Shown: one piece after another, positions 1 through 10,202 of the stretch | Layout: the number at the start of each line of letters is the position of its first letter | How positions within the stretch are numbered: position 1 is the stretch's first letter | From: Dinoroseobacter sp. | GTDB taxonomy: Bacteria > Pseudomonadota > Alphaproteobacteria > Rhodobacterales > Rhodobacteraceae | Reading direction: 5' to 3' | DNA: 64,000 nt | NCBI GenBank assembly: GCA_030066795.1 | Contig: JASJAW010000022.1 | Location: forward strand, 1-64,000 | Notes under the pieces: generated by a model | Database searches by the model: none | The model's input: only the letters and a program-made list of their open reading frames with translations | Told to the model about the DNA's origin: nothing | Translations under genes and position numbers: made by a program

Positions 1-122
1 GTCTCGGGGCACTGATGCTGACGCGGGTTTGACAAAAGACTCGGTGGTATTTCGCGCGCCCCCTTTCTTTCGCCGGATGGAGGTTCTAACCTGAAAGTGA
101 CTCGCGAAAGGTTCCCGCACGC

Positions 123-635
123 ATGCCCAAGCGTCTCGACTATGGAAACATGATGCATGCCGCCATGCGCACCCTGATTCAGGATGTGCTGAAGCTGGTC
201 AGTGAAGAGGGTTTACCCGGAGAGCATCACTTCTTTATCACGTTCGACACGACGCATCCTCATGTCGAACTGAGCGATTGGCTCCGCGAGCGTTATCCCG
301 AAGAAATGACTATCGTGCTGCAACACTGGTTCGACGCACTGGAAGTCCGGAATACCGGCTTTTCTGTCACTTTGAATTTTGGCGACCAACCGGAATCGCT
401 GACTGTACCGTTTGACGCGATCCGCACTTTTGTTGACCCATCCGTCGAATTTGGATTGCGTTTTGAGACGCAGGAAATTGACGTAGATGAGCTTGGCGAA
501 GCAGATGAAATCGTCGAAATCGACAAGCCAACACCTGACGTCACGCCGATCGCACCAGAGCGAAAATCAGCCTCCGACGCAGATACCCCGAGCGGAGACG
601 CTGAGGTGGTCAGCCTGGACAGCTTCCGAAAATAG
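123..635 (+). CDS. sspB: SspB-family ClpXP adaptor protein
   Basis: Translation (DYGNMMHAAMRTLIQDVL...GLPGEHHFFITFDT...FEVGLRFE-like core) resembles alphaproteobacterial SspB; acidic tail. Confidence 0.88.
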   Translation: MPKRLDYGNMMHAAMRTLIQDVLKLVSEEGLPGEHHFFITFDTTHPHVELSDWLRERYPEEMTIVLQHWFDALEVRNTGFSVTLNFGDQPESLTVPFDAIRTFVDPSVEFGLRFETQEIDVDELGEADEIVEIDKPTPDVTPIAPERKSASDADTPSGDAEVVSLDSFRK

Positions 636-728
636 GCCGGTCTCCGACCCACTGCACCCCACGGTTTTTTCACCAGCAAGCCGTGCATCGGCCACGTTGC
701 TGCCTGCTTTCGCCGGCACATTCTCGCC

Positions 729-2252
729 ATGTTGAGGATCTCTAAACTTACCTTGCCAGCTATTCTTGCCGTTGCAGCCTGCCTGTCACAGTCTGCGCAG
801 GCCGATGTCATGCGCCCATTTTCTGTCTGGCTTGCAAAAGATGCGGACCTTGCAGTGCCGATCACCGCACCGATCTACGTGCCCGAGCTGAGCCGTGCCC
901 TAAGGAATAGCGAAGTCCCGGAAACCAAGGCCTTTTCAGCCCGGGTTACCAAAGGTCGCGCAAAAGGATCCCGTGGGCACATTCTGCTGGAGCGGGCACA
1001 GGACCTTCCCGCCTTCGGCGGCGACACCAATAACATTCCCGCTGTGTATCTCTATGAAGGGTCTGCGAGCCTACGTGATCTTGCACGTGATCCGGCCTTG
1101 CAGAACTACCTCACATGCGAGGCACGCCACTGTACTCTCAGAGCCCCCCTAATCGTGGAAAAGAACGCGACGCTACGCATTGACGGCGTCAAGCTGGACC
1201 TGATCCAGAACAGAGGCGCCATGCTGGTGAACATGGGCCTCACGACCATCCGCAACAGCGACGTGACAGCAATTATGCCGCAAGACTTCGCGTTTGGTGA
1301 GAAATATCGAGAATTCCGACCGTTCATAGCGGGACGCGAAGGATCTGATACGCGGCTCATTGGATCGAGCTTCACGGATCTGGGGTACAACCGACCCCTC
1401 AGCTACGGGGTCTCAATCGAGACGCGCGAGGGCAATGCCGAACCGACCGGCATGCTCGTCGGCAACGTTTTCGATGGGCTCTACTACGGGTTCTATTCCC
1501 ACCACGCCAAGAACATTCCAATCGTCGATAACCTGTACCGCGACAACATCATCTATGGCATCGATCCCCATGATTACTCGTATAATCTCTGGATCATCGG
1601 CAACCGTGCCTACGGCACGAAGAAAAAGCACGGGATCATCATTTCGCGCGGCGTGACCAATACCGTGATCGCGATGAACCGCAGCCATGACAATGCTGCT
1701 GCCGGGATCATGCTCGACAGGCATTCGTCGAATAATCTGGTGATTTACAACCACACCAAGCGGAACGACTACGACGGCATTTCGATCTATGAAAGCTCCG
1801 GAAACCTGATCGCACACAACACAGGCGTCGCGAACGGCAAGACCGGACTCCGTATCCGGAACTCACGCGATCTCATCATCGCGCACAACTATTTCGCCGG
1901 AAACGTGACAGGTATACTGGCCTATACTGCCAGGCCAAACGGCTTTGTGCGTCGGGATGACGATATATACACGATGGAAGTCCAGACCCGCATGATCGCC
2001 AATACTGTATCCGGCAACTCCCGCGAAGACATGTCGGTGAAAGGGTGCATCTCGAGGATGATTTTCTTTGAAGAACTTGGCAAACAACCCGGCTTCACCA
2101 CGGAGAGAGTCACCTTCGGCGGCGACAAACACTGGCGTGAGATGCTGCGCCGGGTCGCTGAAATCACCCGTGGCAGCCTCGACATACGGTACGAATGCGA
2201 CGCCATCGAGGTCCGCCCAGCCGAAGAACGCGCAAAGAAGAACGCGGGCTGA
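729..2252 (+). CDS. Secreted right-handed parallel beta-helix protein (NosD/AlgG-like)
   Basis: N-terminal signal peptide; repeated short beta-helix-type motifs (NLVIYNHTKRNDYDGISIYESSGNLIAHNTG...LIIAHNYFAGN). Confidence 0.75.
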   Translation: MLRISKLTLPAILAVAACLSQSAQADVMRPFSVWLAKDADLAVPITAPIYVPELSRALRNSEVPETKAFSARVTKGRAKGSRGHILLERAQDLPAFGGDTNNIPAVYLYEGSASLRDLARDPALQNYLTCEARHCTLRAPLIVEKNATLRIDGVKLDLIQNRGAMLVNMGLTTIRNSDVTAIMPQDFAFGEKYREFRPFIAGREGSDTRLIGSSFTDLGYNRPLSYGVSIETREGNAEPTGMLVGNVFDGLYYGFYSHHAKNIPIVDNLYRDNIIYGIDPHDYSYNLWIIGNRAYGTKKKHGIIISRGVTNTVIAMNRSHDNAAAGIMLDRHSSNNLVIYNHTKRNDYDGISIYESSGNLIAHNTGVANGKTGLRIRNSRDLIIAHNYFAGNVTGILAYTARPNGFVRRDDDIYTMEVQTRMIANTVSGNSREDMSVKGCISRMIFFEELGKQPGFTTERVTFGGDKHWREMLRRVAEITRGSLDIRYECDAIEVRPAEERAKKNAG

Positions 2253-2342
2253 CCCTGCGCCAATAAGCGCCGCTGCTTTAAGTTGCTCCAAACCGCCTGC
2301 ACCGCTAGAGGGTATGCGGACGTATACCACCCGGAGCAGACC

Positions 2343-3734
2343 ATGACCGACACCCGCACCGAAACCGACAGCTTTGGCCCGCTTAAAGTCCCTTCTGACA
2401 AGTATTGGGGCGCTCAAACGCAACGCTCGATCATGAACTTTCCTATCGGGTGGGAAAAGCAGCCAGTTGCCATCGTCCGCGCGCTTGGCGTCATCAAGAA
2501 GGCCTGCGCCATGGCCAACAAGGACAGCGGCAAGCTCGACCCGAAATTGGCAGACGCGATTATTCAGGCCGCGGGCGAAGTGATCGACGGCAAGTTTGAC
2601 GACAACTTTCCTCTGGTCGTGTGGCAGACAGGTTCAGGCACCCAGTCCAATATGAACTCCAATGAGGTCATAGCGAACCGCGCCATTGAGATCCTCGGCG
2701 GCGTGATCGGCTCCAAGGACCCGGTGCACCCGAACGACCATTGCAATATGGGCCAGTCCTCCAACGACACCTTCCCCACCGCCATGCACATCGCGGCTGC
2801 GACCACCGCGCGCGACGTGCTGCTGCCGGGGCTGGAGACACTGGCTACAGCACTGGAAGCCAAATCCGAAGAGTTCAAAGACATCATCAAGATCGGCCGG
2901 ACCCACACGCAGGACGCCACGCCGCTGACACTGGGACAGGAATTCTCCGGTTATGCCAAGCAAGTGCGCAACGGCATCGCGCGGATCGAGATGGCTCTGC
3001 CCGGGATTTATGAGCTTGCGCAGGGCGGCACGGCTGTCGGCACCGGCCTCAATACCTCGCCCGGCTGGGGCGAGACGGTCGCGGCCAACATGGCTGACAT
3101 CACCGGCCTGCCCTTTGTCACCGCGCCCAACAAATTCGAAGCACTCGCGGCCCATGACGCGATGGTCTTCATGTCTGGTGCCATCAAAACAACCGCGATG
3201 GCCTGCTACAAGATCGCCAATGACATGCGTTTCCTGGGCTCGGGCCCACGCTCCGGTCTGGGCGAACTGATCCTGCCGGAGAACGAACCGGGCTCCTCGA
3301 TCATGCCGGGCAAGGTGAACCCGACGCAGGCCGAAGCCATGACGCAGGTCTGCGCGCATATCCTCGGCAATGACGCGGCGATCTCCTTTGCCGGTTCGCA
3401 AGGCCACTTTGAACTCAACGTCTACAACCCGATGATGTCCTATAACCTGCTGCAATCCATGACGCTTCTGGGCGACGCAGCCGCCAGCTTCACCGAGCGG
3501 ATGCTGGAAGGCACGAAGGCCAACGAAGAACGCATCGACAAGCTGATGAAAGAAAGCCTGATGCTGGTCACGGCACTGGCGCCCACCATCGGCTACGACA
3601 ATGCCACCAAGGTTGCCAAGACCGCGCATAAGAATGGCACAACGCTCAAGGAAGAAGCGATCGCACTTGGCTTCGTGGATGAGGAAACCTTCGACCGGGT
3701 TGTCCGCCCCGAGGACATGATCGGGCCGAAGTAA
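2343..3734 (+). CDS. fumC: Class II fumarate hydratase
   Basis: [20 protein letters not shown] and [13 protein letters not shown] signatures; start trimmed to [16 protein letters not shown]. Confidence 0.96.
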   Translation: MTDTRTETDSFGPLKVPSDKYWGAQTQRSIMNFPIGWEKQPVAIVRALGVIKKACAMANKDSGKLDPKLADAIIQAAGEVIDGKFDDNFPLVVWQTGSGTQSNMNSNEVIANRAIEILGGVIGSKDPVHPNDHCNMGQSSNDTFPTAMHIAAATTARDVLLPGLETLATALEAKSEEFKDIIKIGRTHTQDATPLTLGQEFSGYAKQVRNGIARIEMALPGIYELAQGGTAVGTGLNTSPGWGETVAANMADITGLPFVTAPNKFEALAAHDAMVFMSGAIKTTAMACYKIANDMRFLGSGPRSGLGELILPENEPGSSIMPGKVNPTQAEAMTQVCAHILGNDAAISFAGSQGHFELNVYNPMMSYNLLQSMTLLGDAAASFTERMLEGTKANEERIDKLMKESLMLVTALAPTIGYDNATKVAKTAHKNGTTLKEEAIALGFVDEETFDRVVRPEDMIGPK

Positions 3735-4327
3735 TGGCCGCCAAGCTGACCTTCTGGTTCGAGCTGGCCTCGACCTATTCCTACCTCTCGGCCATGCGAA
3801 TTGACGCCCTGGCCGAGACCGCCGGGGTTGAGGTCACATGGCGGCCTGTTCCACTTGGACCAATTTTCGGAGCACAGGGCTGGACCACCTCGCCCTTCAA
3901 CATCTACGAGGCAAAGGGCGCCTATATGTGGCGCGATATGGACCGGCTCTGTGCCGCGCGGGGTCTTACGTTCCGCAAACCCGATCCGTTTCCGCAGAAC
4001 TCGATCAGAGCCGCCCGCGTGGCCCTTGCTGCTTTGGAAACCAGTCATGGTCCCGCGTTTGTCCGCGCGCTCTATCTCGCGCAATTCACGCAAGGCAAAG
4101 ACATCGCCGATCCAGCCACCATCGAAGAGGCACTGCGCAGCGCCCATTTGCCAGCCTCCTTAGCTGAGGCGGCAGACGATCCGACCTACAAAGATGCGCT
4201 CAAAGCCGCCAGCGCCGAGAGCATCCAGAAGGGTCTTTTCGGCGCTCCGAGCTTTACGGTTGGCGACGAGCTGTTCTGGGGCGACGACCGGCTCGAAGAC
4301 GCGTTGAATTGGGCGGTTTCCGCTTGA
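3734..4327 (+). CDS. 2-hydroxychromene-2-carboxylate isomerase / DsbA-family thioredoxin fold
   Basis: FWFELASTYSYLSAMR...PVPLGPIFGAQGW...GAPSFTVGDELFWGDDRLEDAL. Confidence 0.88.
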   Translation: MAAKLTFWFELASTYSYLSAMRIDALAETAGVEVTWRPVPLGPIFGAQGWTTSPFNIYEAKGAYMWRDMDRLCAARGLTFRKPDPFPQNSIRAARVALAALETSHGPAFVRALYLAQFTQGKDIADPATIEEALRSAHLPASLAEAADDPTYKDALKAASAESIQKGLFGAPSFTVGDELFWGDDRLEDALNWAVSA

Positions 4328-4358
4328 GTTTTGACCTGCGCAAGCGCAAGCATCGCGC

Positions 4359-4538
4359 ATGAGCTCCGTCACGAATCTCCGCACCTTCCGCAAGCAGAAA
4401 GCGCGTGAAGAAAAACGCGTAACTGCCTCTGAAAAATCCGCAAAGCACGGGATGTCCAAGGCGGATCGTGTACGCATAGCTGCGCAGGAAGAAGCGCGCA
4501 TTCGGAAACTCGACGCCCACCAGATCGAAGACGAATGA
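4359..4538 (+). CDS. Small basic DUF4169-like protein (59 aa)
   Basis: Read directly: MSSVTNLRTFRKQKAREEKRVTASEKSAKHGMSKADRVRIAAQEEARIRKLDAHQIEDE*. Below the ORF-track length cutoff. ATGA overlap with the downstream RHH gene. Confidence 0.82.
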   Translation: MSSVTNLRTFRKQKAREEKRVTASEKSAKHGMSKADRVRIAAQEEARIRKLDAHQIEDE

Positions 4539-4780
4539 GCGGCGGGTCGCTACGCCCTGTCAAACACTCACTGACCCTTCAGGGCCACCGCACCTCTGTC
4601 TCACTTGAGCCGGAATTCTGGGATGCGTTCCGAGCCATTGCCGCCAGACGTGGACAACCGATCAACGCGCTCGCCGCTGAAATTGACGCTGCGCGCGGAA
4701 CTGATCGCGGTCTGGCTTCAGCTATAAGGGTGTTTGTTCTGAGACATCACCAACACGACGCCAGCGCGGACCTCGACTAG
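4535..4780 (+). CDS. Ribbon-helix-helix domain protein
   Basis: HSLTLQGHRTSVSLEPEFWDAFRAIAARRGQPINALAAEIDAAR matches an RHH_4-type core. Confidence 0.82.
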   Translation: MSGGSLRPVKHSLTLQGHRTSVSLEPEFWDAFRAIAARRGQPINALAAEIDAARGTDRGLASAIRVFVLRHHQHDASADLD

Positions 4781-4851
4781 TCGATCCCGGCGCCCGACGC
4801 GATTTTGTGCTATGCTGACAGACGTCAGCGGCGCAGATCGGGAGGGATGCC

Positions 4852-5670
4852 ATGACAAACTTTCAAGAATTTGCGGAACTGGAACGAGCAGGTTGGAACG
4901 ACGAGGAGTTGGCGCAGACCTATGCCGGCCTCTTTTCCAGAGCCAGCGATCTGGCGATCCCGGCAATGCTGTCTGCATTGCGACCGGGATCCCGCGTGCT
5001 CGACCTCTGCTGCGGTCATGGCAATATCAGCGAGGCGCTGCTGAAGGACGGCCATGCGGTTACTGGCCTCGATTTCTCGGATACGATGTTGATGCTGGCA
5101 CGAGCACGTATCCCGGGCGGAGATTTCCTGAAGGGCGACGCACAGAACCTGCCCTTTGAAGACAACAGTTTCGACGCCGTTATTTGTGGGTTCGGAATGA
5201 TGCATGTCCCGGATCAGCCAGCAGCGCTGGCCGAAATCGCGCGCGTACTGCATCCGGGCGGAGAGTTTGTGATGTCTTGTTGGCTCGGACCTGACCGTTC
5301 GGACGCATTCCGGCTCTATTTCTCCAATGTCATGACGCATGGCAGCCCGGAAGTCGCGCTTCCGCCATCTCCTGATTTCTTCCAGTTCACGGACCCGGAA
5401 ACCACCGCTGACCTCTTTGAGACCGCAGGTCTTGTTCTGCGAAAGTCTGAACAGGTCGCGAGTTTCTTTTTCAGTGACACTCCCGAACAGATCGTCGAAG
5501 TTTTTGCGAAAGGTGCCCCGCGCGCGGGCTACCTATTCCGCTCCCAACCCAAAGACAGACAAAATGCGATCCGCACGGCAATTGTCGAGGCGGTGACGGA
5601 TAACTACCGCGAGGGCGTGCATTTCAAAGTGCCGGCTCCGAGTTTGGTCCACGTGGCCGAGGCGCTTTAG
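4852..5670 (+). CDS. Class I SAM-dependent methyltransferase
   Basis: RVLDLCCGHGNISEAL, GLDFSDTML, DAVICGFGMMHVPD. Confidence 0.88.
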   Translation: MTNFQEFAELERAGWNDEELAQTYAGLFSRASDLAIPAMLSALRPGSRVLDLCCGHGNISEALLKDGHAVTGLDFSDTMLMLARARIPGGDFLKGDAQNLPFEDNSFDAVICGFGMMHVPDQPAALAEIARVLHPGGEFVMSCWLGPDRSDAFRLYFSNVMTHGSPEVALPPSPDFFQFTDPETTADLFETAGLVLRKSEQVASFFFSDTPEQIVEVFAKGAPRAGYLFRSQPKDRQNAIRTAIVEAVTDNYREGVHFKVPAPSLVHVAEAL

Positions 5671-7019
5671 AACATCACACCCACGAGCCAAAGCGACAGG
5701 CCCGGAAACGCGACAAGAATGACAACCCGAACAAGGTCTGAGGCCACGAATGGTGTCACGCCGCGATAGGTGCGGCCAATCGGGATATCCCGCGCGACCT
5801 GATTGATGATGAACAGGTTCATGCCGACTGGCGGCGTGATCAACCCAACCTCCACGACGATGAGGGCCAGAATCCCGAACCAGATCGCCGCCTGTTCTGG
5901 CGTCAGGCCGAAATCGAGCACCTGTATGATCGGAAAAAAGATCGGGATGGTCAGGAGGATCATCGACAGGCTGTCCATCACGCATCCGAAGATCAGGTAG
6001 CACAGCAGCATGGCGGCAAGTACCATCAGGGGCGCGAACCCTTGGGTCGTGACCCACTCCGCCAGCAGTTGTGGTGCCTGCGTGAAGGCGAGGAAAGAAT
6101 TAAAGAGCTGCGCCCCCAGTACGATGAAGAAGATCATCGCCGTGGCAGAGGCGGTCCCGAGGATCGAGTCCATCAGCCCCTTCCAGGTCAGCCCGCCTGT
6201 TAGCGCGCCGTAAAGCCCAGTAGCCACCGCCCCCACAGCCGCGCCTTCGGTCGGGGTGAAGAGCGCTTGCACGCCGTCCTGTGCCCAGTTCCAGTCGCCG
6301 GCGATGCCGCCCATAACAAGTCCGAAAATGACCACGACAGGCCAGATCCGCACCAACGTGCGCACACGCTTGCCAAGCGGGACGCGATCGGCAGTAGTGG
6401 CCGCGTCAGGCTTCACACGGACATAGATCGCCACGGTCAGGATATACCCGAGCGCTGCGATGATCCCGGGGATCAGGGCGGCGATGAACATCTTCACGAT
6501 GTTCTGCTGGGTCAGGATTGCATAAATGACGAGAATGACAGAAGGGGGGATGAGGATCCCGAGAGTGCCCCCTGCAGCCAGAACGCCGGTACTCAGGCTG
6601 TCGGAATAGCCGCGCTTTCGCATCTCAGGCAGCGCCACCTGCCCCATCGTGGAGGCCGTGGCAAGCGACGAGCCGCACACCGCGCCGAACCCTGCACAGG
6701 CGCCAACAGCGGCCATGGCCACCCCGCCCTTGCGATGCCCAAGCCAGTCAGAGGCCGCCTCAAAGAGCGCCGCCGACATGCCAGAGCGTGTCGCGAACTG
6801 TCCCATGAGCAGAAAGAGCGGCACGATCGACAGCGAATAGCTGGAGAAGGTGTCGAAGCTCAGCGTCTTGAGCTGGCTCAGCGTCGCGTTGGGATGGCCC
6901 AGCACGATCCAGGTTCCGATGAACCCCGTTGCTCCCATAGCAACCGCGATCGGCACACGTAGGAAGATCGCACCCAGCATCAGGGCGAAGGCGACCAGCG
7001 CCAGTTCAATCCCGCTCAT
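5667..7019 (-). CDS. TRAP transporter large permease (DctM family)
   Basis: Multi-TM protein; GSSLATASTMGQVALPEMRKRGY, LIPPSVILVIYA, LITPPVGMNLF. Confidence 0.93.
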   Translation of the reverse strand: MSGIELALVAFALMLGAIFLRVPIAVAMGATGFIGTWIVLGHPNATLSQLKTLSFDTFSSYSLSIVPLFLLMGQFATRSGMSAALFEAASDWLGHRKGGVAMAAVGACAGFGAVCGSSLATASTMGQVALPEMRKRGYSDSLSTGVLAAGGTLGILIPPSVILVIYAILTQQNIVKMFIAALIPGIIAALGYILTVAIYVRVKPDAATTADRVPLGKRVRTLVRIWPVVVIFGLVMGGIAGDWNWAQDGVQALFTPTEGAAVGAVATGLYGALTGGLTWKGLMDSILGTASATAMIFFIVLGAQLFNSFLAFTQAPQLLAEWVTTQGFAPLMVLAAMLLCYLIFGCVMDSLSMILLTIPIFFPIIQVLDFGLTPEQAAIWFGILALIVVEVGLITPPVGMNLFIINQVARDIPIGRTYRGVTPFVASDLVRVVILVAFPGLSLWLVGVMF

Positions 7020-7597
7020 GGCCGGCCCTCCTGTCCGGCAAGCGTCCAGTTAAGGCTCCGCCAGACTGAATAGGCAGAGACCAACACGAAGATCAGCGCA
7101 CCGACAAGCGCCAGACCGTAGGGAATCCAGATCGGCAGTTCGAGCTCGTACGTCGTCTCGGCAAAGAACGGCTTGTAACCCATCGACAGGCTCTCGCGCA
7201 GCGCGTCGGAACCATAGGGAAACTTCTCGCCGAACCCCAGATACAGCCGCCATGCAATCACTGACGCCGCGATGAGCACGCAGAGATCACCTATCAGTCC
7301 GAACCCGGCATGGGCGCGCCGGGGCATGCGATCCACGACGATATCGACTGTTACGTGCCCGCGCTTCAGCTGGCACCATGGCAGGAAGAAGAAGACCGCG
7401 ATCGCACAGCCCATCTCTACCATCTCAAAGTCGCCCTTAATTGGACCAAGGCCGGCAAAAATCAGAGCCCGTCCAATAATCGACAAAACCGTTACAATGG
7501 CGATGGCCACAAGGATAAGCCCGCCCGCGTAGGCGAGGCCTCGCGCAAGCGCCTCCAACACGCGGCCGACCCGCGCCTCCGCAGCCGGAGCGATCAT
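7016..7597 (-). CDS. TRAP transporter small permease (DctQ family)
   Basis: Four-TM protein; GDFEMVEMGCAIAVFFFLPWCQLKRGHVTVDI; overlaps dctM by 4 nt. Confidence 0.9.
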   Translation of the reverse strand: MIAPAAEARVGRVLEALARGLAYAGGLILVAIAIVTVLSIIGRALIFAGLGPIKGDFEMVEMGCAIAVFFFLPWCQLKRGHVTVDIVVDRMPRRAHAGFGLIGDLCVLIAASVIAWRLYLGFGEKFPYGSDALRESLSMGYKPFFAETTYELELPIWIPYGLALVGALIFVLVSAYSVWRSLNWTLAGQEGRP

Positions 7598-7609
7598 CCC
7601 TGCCCGTCC

Positions 7610-8869
7610 TCAGTTACTCGGGCCGGTCGAAAGGATCGACGGCCGCGCGTTCAACTTGGCGATATCCATGCCTGCAACCGCTTTATAGCTTGCGGCCTGC
7701 GATTCAAGCTCTTGTCGGGAAATCACATCCTCGATCCGTTCAAATCCTTGCGGTGCGCGCTCTGCCACCACATCAAGGATCTTGTCCGGCCCGTCCCCCC
7801 GGTTCGCCAGCACGACGGCATTCACCGCCTCGCGCCGCTCCTCATCGTAGCGCCCGAGAGCGGAGACGACATCGGGTTCCTCGTTGAGCGAACGTGTCAG
7901 GAAGCGGCCGTCAAGGATCGCCTGGCTCGCGCCGTTCGACCCGATCGGATACATCGGATGCGCCGCATCGCCCAGAAGCGTGACCCGGCCATGTGACCAT
8001 CGCGGCAGCGGATCCCGGTCCACCATAGGGTACTCGTAAATAGCGTGCGCTTCCTGAATGACGTGCGGAATGTTCAGCCAGTCAAACGACATTTCGGCAA
8101 AGGCTGGGAGGAAATCTTCGACCCTACCGGCGCGGTTCCAGTCCTGTGGGGCAAAACCGGCCCGGTCCGGGTTGTGAATGTCGGCGATCCAGTTCAACAA
8201 GCTGCGATCTTCGCCACGGTCTGCAATGGGATAGCAAACGAATTTCACCGCTTTAGAGCCAGACATAGACACCGAACGCCCGCTTCGGAAACGCGGCCCC
8301 TCGGTAACGCCACGCCACATCATTGTGCCGCCCCAGCGCGCGGGCCCCTCATCCGGGTACAGCCGTGCCCGCATCGTCGAGTTGATCCCATCCGCACCAA
8401 TCAACGCAGAACCGCGCTCTCGACCGACCACGCGTCCGGTGCGCCGATCCACGAAGGTGGCGGTGACGCCGGCGCTGTCCTCGTTCCAGTCCTGGAGTGC
8501 ATAGCCCGCCAGCACCTTGCCGCCACGCTCCAGAAACGCCCAGTAGAGCGCCATCTGCAGCTCACCACGGTGTATCGAAAACTGCGGCCAGTGGTATCCG
8601 GCCGAAACGCCCCGCGGCTCGGCCCAGACCAGTCGGCCCTGCATCGAGAAATAGGCGACCTCTTCGGTGCGCAGGCCGATGCGGTCGAGGTCTTGCTCAA
8701 GCCCAAGCTCGAACAATTCACGCACCGCATTGGGCTGCAGATTTATGCCGACGCCAAGCGGCCGGACTTCGCGCACGGCTTCATATACCACGCAATCGAT
8801 GCCAACCTGGTGCAATGACAGGGCGAGGCTCAGCCCGCCGATGCCGGCGCCAGCGATCATCACGGTCAT
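7610..8869 (-). CDS. FAD-dependent monooxygenase / flavin-dependent oxidoreductase
   Basis: MTVMIAGAGIGGLSLALSLHQVGIDCVVYEA (Rossmann GxGxxG) and RVTLLGDAAHPMYPIGSNGASQAI; start trimmed from the ORF track. Confidence 0.9.
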   Translation of the reverse strand: MTVMIAGAGIGGLSLALSLHQVGIDCVVYEAVREVRPLGVGINLQPNAVRELFELGLEQDLDRIGLRTEEVAYFSMQGRLVWAEPRGVSAGYHWPQFSIHRGELQMALYWAFLERGGKVLAGYALQDWNEDSAGVTATFVDRRTGRVVGRERGSALIGADGINSTMRARLYPDEGPARWGGTMMWRGVTEGPRFRSGRSVSMSGSKAVKFVCYPIADRGEDRSLLNWIADIHNPDRAGFAPQDWNRAGRVEDFLPAFAEMSFDWLNIPHVIQEAHAIYEYPMVDRDPLPRWSHGRVTLLGDAAHPMYPIGSNGASQAILDGRFLTRSLNEEPDVVSALGRYDEERREAVNAVVLANRGDGPDKILDVVAERAPQGFERIEDVISRQELESQAASYKAVAGMDIAKLNARPSILSTGPSN

Positions 8870-8941
8870 GGCGCACCTCCCTGCACAACCGTTGCGACGC
8901 CTGCCCCACACGCGCGGGACAGGCGTGAGTCCCTAGCGATA

Positions 8942-9982
8942 TCAGCCGCCTGCAGCGTGCTTGGCCACCAGTGCCATGGCGTCATCGACCATCGCCTCCC
9001 CGGGCAGGCCCTTGCTCTCCATCTCCGAGGCCCAGGAAGACGTCAGATCATCACCGATCTTGCGCAGTTCAGCGACAGTGGCCTCGTCCATCGTATGGAT
9101 CGTATTGCCTCGTGCCGCGACGGCCTGTTCGCCCAGATCATCTCCCTGATCCATAGCGCGCCCCGCCCATGCCGAGGTGTCAATCCCGGAATTGGCATCG
9201 ATGACCGCTTTAAGATCATCGGGCAGCTTGTTATAGGCCGCTTTGTTCATTCCCCAGATGAAGAAAGTGTTGTAAAGTGCCCTGTCACCGCCGATTTGGG
9301 TATGGCTGTCGGCCAATTCATCCACCTTTAGCGGCGGTACGATCTCCCAGGGGATCACGCCTCCGTCCACAACGCCCTTCGACAACGCTTCCGGGAACGC
9401 AGGCACAGGCATGCCAACCGGGGTTGCACCAAGCGTTTCCAGCAGTTTGTTCGCCTGCCGCGATGGACCGCGCAGCTTAAGTCCTTCGAATTCGGCGGTC
9501 GATGTGACCGGATCGCCCTTTTTGTGGATCACGCCCGGCCCGTGCACATGCACCGCAAGGACACGAATATCGCCGAAACGTTCCATCAGGTACTTCTCGG
9601 AGAACTCCCATGCGGCTTTGCTGGAGGCCTCTGCAGACATCGACGTCATAAACGGCAGCTCGAACGCCTCGGATTCGGGGAACCGGCCGGGCGTATACGC
9701 GGGCAAAGCCCAGCCACAATCGATGACCCCGTCGCGAATCTGGTCGTAAAGCGCCGGTGGTTTGCCGCCTAACTGCATTGCAGGGTAGATTTCAACGTTA
9801 ATACGGCCGCCGGAATCCGCTTCGACCTTCTCGGCCCACGGTTCGATAAAGAATTTTGGCACGGACCCCTGCGGGCTCAGGAAGTGCTGGCACCGAAGCG
9901 TCACTTCCTGTGCAGCTACCGCGCCGCCGACCAAGGTAAACGCAACGACCGCGCCAAGCGCGGACTTCGTCAGATGGTTCAT
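8942..9982 (-). CDS. TRAP transporter solute-binding protein (DctP family)
   Basis: Signal peptide; LRCQHFLSPQGSVPKFFIEPWAEKVEADSGGRINVEIYPAMQLG. Confidence 0.93.
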   Translation of the reverse strand: MNHLTKSALGAVVAFTLVGGAVAAQEVTLRCQHFLSPQGSVPKFFIEPWAEKVEADSGGRINVEIYPAMQLGGKPPALYDQIRDGVIDCGWALPAYTPGRFPESEAFELPFMTSMSAEASSKAAWEFSEKYLMERFGDIRVLAVHVHGPGVIHKKGDPVTSTAEFEGLKLRGPSRQANKLLETLGATPVGMPVPAFPEALSKGVVDGGVIPWEIVPPLKVDELADSHTQIGGDRALYNTFFIWGMNKAAYNKLPDDLKAVIDANSGIDTSAWAGRAMDQGDDLGEQAVAARGNTIHTMDEATVAELRKIGDDLTSSWASEMESKGLPGEAMVDDAMALVAKHAAGG

Positions 9983-10202
9983 GTTGTCCTCCCAGTGAAC
10001 CTATGCGGTCTACTTTCCGACCTGTTTCGGCCAGTTTGCGGGCCGATGGTAGCAATTCACAATTAAATGTCGATACGAGAACGCAATCGAAGCTGTTTCG
10101 CCGATTGTCGCCGGGATGCCGCAAATCCTGACATTGTGCGGTCAGCGGATTGACCCTTCCGTTGCGCCATGATGCATGGACGAAACCGCACCGGAGAAGC
10201 GC

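Noticed and set aside
2634-3629. 331-aa minus-strand ORF
   Set aside because: Shadow ORF antisense to fumC in high-GC DNA; no recognisable domain.
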